Positions 1 to 5,376 of a stretch of DNA of 5,415 nt are shown here, piece after piece. A program made the translations under genes and the position numbers. Within the stretch, counting starts at the first letter, position 1. Each line of letters starts with the position of its first letter. Below the pieces are notes generated by a model, which did no database searches, was not told the origin of the DNA, and saw nothing but the letters and a program-made list of their open reading frames with translations. Source of the stretch: an uncultured Collinsella sp. (GTDB lineage: Bacteria > Actinomycetota > Coriobacteriia > Coriobacteriales > Coriobacteriaceae); assembly GCA_902478935.1 (NCBI GenBank), contig CABSMV010000116.1, positions 1 to 5,415 on the forward strand, given 5' to 3'.

Positions 1-183
1 TGTGGGGTCACCGCGCGGTCCGCATCTGATGGTGTCGACGTCAATGGTATACGGGTGCATCATCGACGTCTTCAATACAGAAAATATCAGTGCGGAATGT
101 TCCGGAGAGAAGCCCCCGTCCCGCCCCCGGATTCCCTGCGTTTACGGCCTTGAGGTCGGCGTGGGCGGAGATTGTGGCTGATG

Positions 184-224
184 GGGATACGCATCCCGGT
201 TGCTGTTTCGCGCTTTGCGCGAAA
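184..224. repeat. Two adjacent perfect inverted repeats
   Basis: GGGAT (184-188) and ATCCC (193-197) pair across a 4-nt loop. TTTCGCGC (206-213) and GCGCGAAA (217-224) pair across a 3-nt loop, an 8-bp perfect hairpin. No run of T follows on either strand, so neither looks like a standard intrinsic terminator. Their role is unknown: they could be the remnant of an upstream gene's 3' end or a protein-binding site. Confidence 0.45.
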
Positions 225-243
225 GGCGCACCACTTTGGGATG

Positions 244-281
244 GGTGGGGTACGTGGTTGTTGTGGCAGCTGATCCCCACC
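244..281. repeat. Inverted repeat with 7-bp arms
   Basis: GGTGGGG (244-250) is the reverse complement of CCCCACC (275-281), with a 24-nt loop. It lies about 20 bp upstream of the proposed -35 of the flavin operon. It has no T-tract. It could be an operator or a weak terminator of an upstream transcript. Arms this short in GC-rich DNA can also arise by chance. Confidence 0.3.
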
Positions 282-301
282 ATAAATTACCCTCGGCATA
301 C

Positions 302-329
302 TTGCACGAATATCCGCTCGTGCTACACT
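302..329 (+). promoter_or_regulatory. Probable promoter of the flavin operon
   Basis: The -10 candidate is TACACT (324-329), preceded by TG one base upstream (321-322), an extended -10 arrangement. The -35 candidate is TTGCAC (302-307), 16 bp upstream and only a partial match. Transcription would then start near 335-337, exactly where the FMN riboswitch begins. This positional agreement is the best support. An inverted repeat, GCACGA (304-309) and TCGTGC (318-323), fills the spacer and could be an operator. Confidence 0.5.
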
Positions 330-333
330 TTTC

Positions 334-523
334 CTTGCTGTTTCAGGGCGGGGTGGAATTCCCCACTGGCGGTAAATTGGGCGGTGCCAAAGGGGTGCCG
401 TGGCGCAGGCGAGGACCTGCGTCGAGCCGATGAGTCCGCGACCCGTGTGTGCGTTGGTTCGCATGCCGGCTGAACTGGTGAGATCCCAGTACCAACGGTT
501 AGAGTCCGGATAAAAGAGGCAGG
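334..523 (+). promoter_or_regulatory. FMN riboswitch (RFN element)
   Basis: This leader RNA binds flavin mononucleotide and should reduce expression of the downstream riboflavin importer when FMN is plentiful. The conserved RFN blocks are visible in order. AGGGCGGGGTGGAATTCCCC (345-364) forms the first internal hairpin, and ACTGGCGGTAAA follows at 365-376. A variable arm includes the hairpin CGCAGG (404-409) with CCTGCG (416-421). GAGTCCGCGACCCG lies at 432-445. The TGCG/CGCA hairpin is at 450-463, ACTGG/CCAGT at 474-490, and ACGGTTAGAGTCCGGAT at 495-511. The closing helix P1 appears to pair about 334-343 with 514-523, with one mismatch and some G-U pairs. No terminator-like hairpin lies between the aptamer and ribU, so control is probably on translation (inference). 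Confidence 0.95.
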
Positions 524-526
524 TGA
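521..526 (+). promoter_or_regulatory. ribU ribosome binding site abutting riboswitch P1
   Basis: AGGTGA lies 4 nt before the ATG at 531 and is the only good Shine-Dalgarno match there. Its first bases (521-523) can pair with 334-336 as an extension of the riboswitch closing helix, which would hide the site when FMN is bound. If transcription starts as late as 336-337, the overlap shrinks to about one base. Confidence 0.55.
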
Positions 527-530
527 TCTT

Positions 531-1121
531 ATGTCTGAACAGTCGCAGCATATCCATTTTGAGAAAACGAATAGGTGGAGCACCAAACAGCTCGTTACCA
601 TGGCGCTGATGTGTGCCTTGGGCGCCCTGTTTATGTACGTGCAGCTGCCTATCCTTCCTTCGGCGCCGTTTTTGACGTATGACCCGTCGCTGGTGCCGGC
701 GATGGTGTGCGGTTTTGCGTATGGTCCTGGCGCCGGCACTGCTGTTGCCGCCATGGCGATCGTTATCCATGCGCTCACCACGGGTGACTGGGTCGGCGCG
801 CTTATGAACCTGGTTGCCACGCTGGGCTACATTCTGCCCGCGGCTACCGTTTACCAGAAGATGCACACCTATAAGGGTGCCGTGATTGGCCTGGTGCTCG
901 GCGTCATTGCCGCTACGGCGCTGTCTATGGTCGCAAACCTTACCATTGGCGTTTGGTTCTGGTATGGCTCGGTCGATGCGATCGCCCCGCTCATGATTCC
1001 TGCCGTACTGCCGTTCAACCTTATCAAGACCGTGCTTAACTCGGTGTTGACGCTGGTGGTGTATAAAGCAGTCTCCAACCTCATCACGCCTAAAAAGGAC
1101 CAGGTCAAAGGCCGCGCATGA
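531..1121 (+). CDS. ribU: RibU-type riboflavin S component of an ECF transporter
   Basis: This 196-residue integral membrane protein is the substrate-binding (S) subunit of an energy-coupling factor importer. It captures riboflavin outside the cell and works with EcfT and the EcfA ATPases. After a polar N-terminal tail (1-18), about six hydrophobic segments are visible. RibU-like motifs are PSAPFLTYDPSLVP (43-56), FAYGPGAG (62-69), a GDWVGALMN stretch (85-93), LPAA (102-105), an Asn in a helix at 136 and PFNLIK near the C terminus (161-166). The length is normal for the family. Substrate assignment rests on these motifs plus the FMN riboswitch immediately upstream, which makes another vitamin unlikely. 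The ATG at 531 is chosen for its Shine-Dalgarno at 521-526. The stop overlaps the next start by 4 bp (ATGA at 1118-1121), indicating translational coupling to ecfA. Confidence 0.9.
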   Translation: MSEQSQHIHFEKTNRWSTKQLVTMALMCALGALFMYVQLPILPSAPFLTYDPSLVPAMVCGFAYGPGAGTAVAAMAIVIHALTTGDWVGALMNLVATLGYILPAATVYQKMHTYKGAVIGLVLGVIAATALSMVANLTIGVWFWYGSVDAIAPLMIPAVLPFNLIKTVLNSVLTLVVYKAVSNLITPKKDQVKGRA

Positions 1122-3022
1122 TTGAGTGTCGGGGCGTTTCCTTTAGCTATGACGGTGCCGCCCAGGCGCTTGACGGCATCGATCTGAGCATTAAGGACGG
1201 CGAGTTTTTCTGCATCCTCGGTGGCAATGGGTCGGGTAAGTCGACGTTTGCCAAGCATCTGAATGCGCTGCTGCAGCCCGATGCGGGCACGGTGCGCATT
1301 AACGGCATGGATGCGTCCGATCCCGAGCTGGTCTACGACATTCGTTCGACCGCGGGCATGGTATTCCAGAATCCCGATGATCAGCTGGTGGCAACGCTTG
1401 TCGAAGATGACGTTGCGTTCGGTCCCGAAAACCTTGGCGTGCCATCGGCGCAAATCGCGCAGCGCGTACGCGAGGCGCTGAAGGGTGTGGGCCTGGTGGG
1501 CTTTGAGCGCCACGAGACCCACGCGCTTTCGGGTGGCCAAAAGCAGCGCGTGGCGCTTGCCGGTGTGCTTGCCATGGAGCCGCGCGTTCTCATTTTGGAT
1601 GAGGCTTCCTCGATGCTTGATCCGCGTGGGCGCAAGGGCCTCATGAAGGCTTGCCGCGCGTTGCACGATCGCGGCATGACCATCGTGATGATTACGCACT
1701 TTATGGAAGAGGCCGCCGAGGCCGATCGTGTCGCGGTGTTTCGGGCGGGGCGCGTTGCCATGCTCGGTACGCCCGAGGAAATCTTGACGCGAGCGGACGA
1801 ACTTGCGCAGCTCAACCTTGACATGCCAGAGTCGTGCCGTTTGGGCATGGCGCTTCGTGCGAAGGGCGTGCCCGTTTGCGCGCAGGTACGTGAGGCGGAT
1901 ATGGTCGCCGAGATTGCGCAAGCTTATGCCGAGCGAAGTGGGGCAGGCATCGCGGGGCAGTCTTCCGTATCCCAGTTGGAAATCGCTGACGGCACTGTTC
2001 CGGCAGACAATGAGGACAACGCGCAGCAGCCCGTCATCGAGATTTCGCACCTTTCGTATAGCTATTCGCTGAGCGCCCGTGAGCGTCGCCGTTGGCACAA
2101 GCGCTCAGCCGCCGAGGGCACATCGAACAAGCAGGCCCTCTGGGGCAACGACCCTAGCAGCCCCTGGGCGTTGCGTGATGTGTCGCTAACGGTGCGTCGT
2201 GGCGAGTTCCTGGGCCTTGCGGGCCATACCGGTTCGGGTAAATCGACGCTGGCTCAGCATCTCAACGGTCTGATTCGTCCCCAGGAGGGTTCCGTTTACG
2301 CATTGGGGCTCGACCTGGCAAACAAGAAAGATGCCGACGCGGTTAAGGCAAAGGTCGGCGTGGTGTTTCAGTATCCAGAGCGTCAGCTGTTTGCCGAGAC
2401 CGTGGCACAGGACGTGGCATTTGGTCCGCATAACCTTGGCTTGTCACAGGCCGAGGTTGCCCGCCGCGTTGAGTCATCGCTCGCGCGCGTGGGCCTCGAC
2501 CTGGCCACGGTGGGCGACAAGAGCCCCTTTGAACTCTCGGGCGGGCAGCAGCGGCGCGTGGCGTTTGCTGGCGTGCTTGCCATGGAGCCCGAGGTCCTGG
2601 TACTCGATGAGCCCGTGGCGGGGCTCGATCCGGCGGCGCGCAGTGATTTCCTGGAGCTCATCAATCGACTTCACCATGGGGGCCTGACCGTCGTCATGGT
2701 TTCACACAGTATGGATGACCTGGCCAATTGCTGCGATCGTATTGTCGTGATGAACGAGGGTGCGGTGTTTGCCGAGGGCACGCCCGCTCAGGTTTTTGCG
2801 CATGCGGATGAGCTTAAATCAATCGGCTTGGGTGTTCCCGCTGCCCAGCGCATGGCGCTGGCGCTTGCGAAGGCAGACGTGCCGCTGCACTTTGACGGCC
2901 TCTATACGGTTGAGTCGCTGGTAGACGAGTTGGTGGACCTGCTAATCGGTCGCTCGGACGGTCCTTCTAACGTCGCGGACATTGCTAAATCCAAGACGGT
3001 CTCGCGAGAGGAGGGCTGCTGA
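1118..3022 (+). CDS. ecfA: Fused EcfA1-EcfA2 energy-coupling ATPase
   Basis: One 634-residue chain carries two complete ABC ATPase domains, which in many bacteria are separate EcfA1 and EcfA2 (CbiO-type) proteins. It hydrolyses ATP on the cytoplasmic face to drive riboflavin import through EcfT and RibU. Domain 1 (about 1-240) shows Walker A GGNGSGKST (35-43), Q-loop Gln84, signature LSGGQKQR (137-144), Walker B with D161 and E162 followed by ASSMLD, and switch His194. Domain 2 (about 306-560) shows Walker A GHTGSGKST (369-377), Q-loop Gln418, signature LSGGQQRR (473-480), Walker B VLVLDEP (493-499, D497 and E498) and His530. No catalytic residue is missing, so both sites look competent. DEASSMLD in domain 1 and DEPVAGLD in domain 2 fit EcfA1-like and EcfA2-like halves. 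The linker (about 270-305) is acidic. A basic then polar insertion of about 30 residues (318-350) lies just after the first strand of domain 2. The gene overlaps ribU by 4 bp and ecfT by 1 bp. Confidence 0.93.
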   Translation: MIECRGVSFSYDGAAQALDGIDLSIKDGEFFCILGGNGSGKSTFAKHLNALLQPDAGTVRINGMDASDPELVYDIRSTAGMVFQNPDDQLVATLVEDDVAFGPENLGVPSAQIAQRVREALKGVGLVGFERHETHALSGGQKQRVALAGVLAMEPRVLILDEASSMLDPRGRKGLMKACRALHDRGMTIVMITHFMEEAAEADRVAVFRAGRVAMLGTPEEILTRADELAQLNLDMPESCRLGMALRAKGVPVCAQVREADMVAEIAQAYAERSGAGIAGQSSVSQLEIADGTVPADNEDNAQQPVIEISHLSYSYSLSARERRRWHKRSAAEGTSNKQALWGNDPSSPWALRDVSLTVRRGEFLGLAGHTGSGKSTLAQHLNGLIRPQEGSVYALGLDLANKKDADAVKAKVGVVFQYPERQLFAETVAQDVAFGPHNLGLSQAEVARRVESSLARVGLDLATVGDKSPFELSGGQQRRVAFAGVLAMEPEVLVLDEPVAGLDPAARSDFLELINRLHHGGLTVVMVSHSMDDLANCCDRIVVMNEGAVFAEGTPAQVFAHADELKSIGLGVPAAQRMALALAKADVPLHFDGLYTVESLVDELVDLLIGRSDGPSNVADIAKSKTVSREEGC

Positions 3023-3822
3023 TGGAGGCGTTTTCGTTTGGCAGTTACTATCCCGGCGATAGTGCAATCCACCGCCTGGACCCGCGAACCAAGTTGCTCT
3101 TGGGCTTTGTGTTTCTGATCACGACGCTCACGGTCAGTGGCTTCCGCGGACTGGCCCCGGTCGCAATTTTCGTTGTGCTGACCTATGCCGTGTCTCGGGT
3201 GCCGGTTCGTCGCGTTCTGTCGTCGATGGCGCCGCTGCTGGCAATCGTCGTCGTGGTCGCGGTGCTCAACTTGTTTACCGATCAGAGTGGGCGCATCCTG
3301 TGGCAGCTCGGCTTTCTGCAGATAAGCGAGGGCTCACTGCGTTCTGCCGCCTTTATGGCGTGCCGCCTGACGTTGATGATGGCCGGCATGAGCGCCATTA
3401 CACTCACCACGCCGACGCTCGACCTCACCGCGGGCTTTGAGCGCCTGCTCGCGCCGTTTGCGCGTGTGGGACTTCCTGCGCACGAGCTCGGCATGATTAT
3501 GGGTATCGCGCTGCGCTTTATGCCGCAGTTTGCCACTGAGATGAAACAGACGGCCGATGCGCAGGCGAGCCGCGGTGCGCGCGTGACGGGAGGCCCGCTC
3601 GGCGGCGTGCGTATGCTCGGCAGTGTGGCGATTCCACTGTTCACCGGCGTGTTCCGCCATGCCGAGACGCTGTCTGCTGCCATGGATGCGCGCTGCTATC
3701 ACGGCGAGCAGGGCCGCACGCGCCTGCATGCGCTTGCATTTGGCCGCGGCGATACGTTGGCGGCGGTGGTGACGGCGTTGCTGCTCATCTGCGTCATCGT
3801 CATCAACCTTCAACTTGTTTAG
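3022..3822 (+). CDS. ecfT: EcfT transmembrane coupling subunit
   Basis: This 266-residue membrane protein is the scaffold that transmits ATPase motion to the S component RibU. It opens with the family-typical SAIHRLDPRTKLLL stretch (14-27), followed by hydrophobic segments around 27-58, 68-85 and 108-130 and a C-terminal one (about 243-265). The two short motifs by which coupling helices dock into the ATPases are present: SRG (183-185, within QASRGA) and ARC (223-225, within MDARCYHGEQGRTRL). The second has Cys where the canonical motif has Gly, a variant I recall in other EcfT proteins. The start ATG at 3022 overlaps the ecfA stop (TGATG) and has a strong Shine-Dalgarno, AGAGGAGGG (3007-3015). 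Length and order S-A-A-T complete a self-contained importer. Confidence 0.93.
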   Translation: MEAFSFGSYYPGDSAIHRLDPRTKLLLGFVFLITTLTVSGFRGLAPVAIFVVLTYAVSRVPVRRVLSSMAPLLAIVVVVAVLNLFTDQSGRILWQLGFLQISEGSLRSAAFMACRLTLMMAGMSAITLTTPTLDLTAGFERLLAPFARVGLPAHELGMIMGIALRFMPQFATEMKQTADAQASRGARVTGGPLGGVRMLGSVAIPLFTGVFRHAETLSAAMDARCYHGEQGRTRLHALAFGRGDTLAAVVTALLLICVIVINLQLV

Positions 3823-3852
3823 GCGCGATTCGAGCGCAAGAAAGGGGTCCCT

Positions 3853-4299
3853 ATGACCGACAACGACCGCACGGCTCAGCTTGAGCGCGCCTGTTCGTAT
3901 CTCAGGCGCATTCCGGCGTGGTATCTGGCCACGACCGATGCAAGTGACGGGCATCAGCCTCGCGTGAGGCCGTTTTCGTTTGCCATGGTCGATGACGGTA
4001 AGTTGTGGTTTTGCACGTCGCGCGACAAGGACGTGTGGGCGGAGCTGAGTGCGAATCCCAAGTTTGAGCTCTCGGGCTGGAAGCCGGGGGAATGTTGGAT
4101 CGTATTGACCGGCGAAGCCGCACTTGAGGACGACGCAGTTGCGAGCGACAAGGTGCGTCAAGCGGGTTTTAAGCACATGGTGGGCATTGGCGAGGAACAC
4201 GAGAGTGCCAACGACGGCCGCCTTGCTTTCTTTTCGGTCCGCAATATTGCCGCGCGCTTCTGTGATATCGACGGCAGCGAGGAGCGCCTGGAGCTCTAG
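3853..4299 (+). CDS. FMN-binding split-barrel (PPOX-family) protein, copy 1
   Basis: This 148-residue, probably cytosolic protein belongs to the pyridoxamine 5'-phosphate oxidase-like FMN-binding split-barrel superfamily. Supporting motifs are IPAWYLATT (20-28), the strand VRPFSFA (38-44), DGKLWF (48-53), a Thr-Ser-Arg-x-Lys-Asp-Val-Trp stretch (55-62) and a C-terminal FFSV strand (126-129). It is shorter than true PdxH (roughly 200 residues or more) and lacks an obvious PdxH C-terminal region, so I would not call it a vitamin B6 enzyme. Family members include flavin reductases and oxidoreductases of unknown substrate. It starts 30 nt after ecfT with AAAGGGG (3841-3847) ahead of the ATG, so it is probably co-transcribed with the riboflavin importer. 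FMN binding is inferred from the family; the substrate is unknown. Confidence 0.82.
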   Translation: MTDNDRTAQLERACSYLRRIPAWYLATTDASDGHQPRVRPFSFAMVDDGKLWFCTSRDKDVWAELSANPKFELSGWKPGECWIVLTGEAALEDDAVASDKVRQAGFKHMVGIGEEHESANDGRLAFFSVRNIAARFCDIDGSEERLEL

Positions 4300-4332
4300 C
4301 TCGCACAACCAGGCTCACAAACTAGCTGGTAC

Positions 4333-4338
4333 AGGAGG
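4333..4338 (+). promoter_or_regulatory. Ribosome binding site fixing the start of copy 2
   Basis: AGGAGG is a perfect Shine-Dalgarno core 4 nt before the ATG at 4343. It settles the start of the second flavoprotein gene. The same frame is open further upstream to an ATG at 4124, but that stretch lies inside copy 1 and has no such signal. Confidence 0.8.
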
Positions 4339-4342
4339 ACAC

Positions 4343-4753
4343 ATGGACGGATTGAATACGGTGCTGGAGTATCTGACGTCGGTGCCGGCGTGGTATCTGG
4401 CGACGAGTGTGGACGGGCAGCCGCATGTGCGTCCGTTCTCGTTTGCACAGATTCAGGACGGCAAGCTGTGGTTTGTGACGGCGCGCACCAAAGATGTGTG
4501 GCAGGAGCTGCTGCAAAACCAGCGCTTTGAGGCCACGAGTTGGTGGCCGGGCCATGGTTGGCTCATCTTGCGCGGGCGTGCCGGCTTGGATGACCGGGCT
4601 TTAGACGAAATGCGCGAAGCCGGGTGGAAGCATCTAGAGCACCTGGGCGAGCACTATGAGGGGCCTAACGACCCCACGCTCGTCTTCTTTAGCGTCGAGG
4701 ATCCCGAGGCTTTTATCTGCAATCACGACGAATGGGTGCCGGTCGAGCTCTAG
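4343..4753 (+). CDS. FMN-binding split-barrel (PPOX-family) protein, copy 2
   Basis: This 136-residue protein is a paralogue of the preceding gene, with roughly half the residues identical in a by-eye alignment and only small gaps. Shared blocks are PAWYLAT (15-21), VRPFSFA (29-35), DGKLWF (39-44), T-x-R-x-K-D-V-W (46-53), W-x-P-G (68-70 region), AGWKH (93-97), the GE...E..ND stretch (102-110) and FFSV (115-118). The pattern fits the FMN-binding split-barrel fold of the pyridoxamine 5'-phosphate oxidase superfamily. The chemistry is not identifiable from sequence. The gap to copy 1 is 43 nt with no terminator-like structure, so the two are probably co-transcribed as a tandem duplicate that has since diverged. 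Many split-barrel proteins are dimers, so a heterodimer with copy 1 is possible but unproven. A hairpin terminator candidate follows at 4791-4844. Confidence 0.82.
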   Translation: MDGLNTVLEYLTSVPAWYLATSVDGQPHVRPFSFAQIQDGKLWFVTARTKDVWQELLQNQRFEATSWWPGHGWLILRGRAGLDDRALDEMREAGWKHLEHLGEHYEGPNDPTLVFFSVEDPEAFICNHDEWVPVEL

Positions 4754-4790
4754 CCGGCTGGCTCATCCTAACAACTTGGTTTTCGCATGG

Positions 4791-4844
4791 GCGGGCCCCG
4801 TATTGCCCGGTGCCGTTAGGAGCGCCGGTCAATACGGGGCCCGC
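4791..4844 (+). terminator. Long hairpin, probable operon terminator
   Basis: GCGGGCCCCGTATTG (4791-4805) and CAATACGGGGCCCGC (4830-4844) are perfect 15-bp reverse complements. Inside the 24-nt loop, CCGG (4807-4810) can pair with CCGG (4825-4828). The stem is very GC-rich and lies 37 bp after the second flavoprotein stop and before argC, where an operon end is expected. Only a short T-poor stretch (TCCATTTGTC) follows, so it is not a textbook intrinsic terminator. It may act with Rho, or as an RNA-stabilising 3' end. Confidence 0.6.
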
Positions 4845-4887
4845 TCCATTTGTCAATTCCTTCAAGCGAATGTGTCGGGATTGTTTC

Positions 4888-4926
4888 AATGCATGAATAT
4901 GCAAGCCATTTACGTGTTCATGCATC
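4888..4926. promoter_or_regulatory. Paired ARG boxes (ArgR operator)
   Basis: Two 18-bp sites fit the ArgR pattern of T-N3-T, four bases, A-N3-A with symmetric flanks. Box 1, AATGCATGAATATGCAAG (4888-4905), has perfect TGCAT/ATGCA half sites. Box 2, TTTACGTGTTCATGCATC (4909-4926), has TACGT and ATGCA. They are exactly 3 bp apart, the arrangement known for hexameric ArgR operators. They lie 85-123 bp upstream of argC, an ArgR target in many bacteria. A weaker look-alike is at 4971-4988. I could not identify a clear -35/-10 pair; TAAAGT (4936-4941) is a possible -10. Confidence 0.6.
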
Positions 4927-5010
4927 TTTTGGTGCTAAAGTTTCAACCCACTTCATAACGACCACTGCGAAATGCGCATCGGTGCATAAATCGCAGACAA
5001 GGAGTCTGAT

Positions 5011-5376
5011 ATGTCATTGAAGGTTGGAATCGTCGGCGCGGCTGGATATGCCGGAGCCGAGCTCATTCGCCTCGTGCTCGGCCATCCCGAGTTTGAACTT
5101 GTTGCCATTACGTCCAACGCCGATGCCGGCCAGCCGCTGTCCGCGGTGTATCCGAGCTTTGCTGGCGTGAGCGATCTGGTTTTCACCACGCATGACGCCC
5201 CCGAGCTCAAGAGCTGCGATGCGGTTTTTCTTGCCGTGCCGCACACGGCTGCCATGGCACAGGTGCCCGCGCTGCTTGCATCGGGCGTCTCCTGCTTTGA
5301 TCTTTCGGCCGATTACCGTCTGAGCGACGCGTCTGTCTTTGAGGCATGGTATGCCGCCGAGCACACGAGCCCCGAG
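5011..5376 (+). CDS. argC: N-acetyl-gamma-glutamyl-phosphate reductase, N-terminal part
   Basis: ArgC performs the third step of ornithine/arginine synthesis, reducing N-acetylglutamyl phosphate to the semialdehyde with NADPH in the cytosol. The 122 genomic residues cover the nucleotide-binding half: VGIVGAAGYAGAEL (5-18) is the dinucleotide-binding loop, followed by VYPSF (46-50), AVFLAVPHTA (71-80) and DLSADYRLSD (97-106). The catalytic Cys region lies beyond the fragment. The family is usually about 340-350 residues, so roughly one third is present. The start ATG has AAGGAG (4999-5004) six bases upstream. The frame stays open past 5376, but only through adapter sequence, so the break is artificial and the gene is presumably intact in the genome. 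argC often heads an argCJBD operon; the paired ARG boxes upstream suggest control by ArgR. Confidence 0.93.

Larger units (their letters stand above)
1..300. other. Leader region with no supported gene
   Basis: No convincing gene is visible on either strand. Forward frame 2 is open from the window edge to a TGA at 179-181 (59 codons) and frame 1 to a TGA at 151-153, so the tail of an upstream gene cannot be excluded. Neither translation resembles a family I recognise. A reverse frame at 41-283 encodes 80 residues rich in Pro, Ser and Gly, with no recognisable motif. The stretch holds several short inverted repeats, listed separately, and an AT-richer patch around 70-90. It is most likely the intergenic region upstream of the flavin operon. 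Confidence 0.5.

Noticed and set aside
237..256. Possible G-quadruplex (GGG runs near 238-250)
   Set aside because: Only three runs of three or more G are present, followed by a GG, so the four-run requirement is not met.
90..473. Forward open frame of 127 codons across the leader
   Set aside because: It runs through the proposed promoter and most of the FMN riboswitch, whose RNA conservation explains the sequence. The translation has no recognisable features.
869..2098. Long reverse-strand open frame of 409 codons
   Set aside because: It lies antisense to ribU and the first ATPase domain, whose motifs are complete. Its translation is rich in Arg and His with no recognisable domain, typical of a shadow frame in GC-rich DNA.
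3334..4308. Reverse-strand open frame of 324 codons
   Set aside because: It is antisense to ecfT and the first flavoprotein gene, is rich in Arg, Ala and His, and shows no family motif. The sense genes have good ribosome binding sites and conserved motifs.
4124..4342. Longer start for the second flavoprotein
   Set aside because: The extension lies mostly inside copy 1 in another frame and does not resemble the family. The ATG at 4343 has a perfect AGGAGG upstream and aligns with copy 1.
3853..4753. True PdxH (vitamin B6 oxidase) function for the two split-barrel genes
   Set aside because: At 148 and 136 residues both are shorter than PdxH and show no clear substrate-binding C-terminal motif. 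Only superfamily membership is supported.
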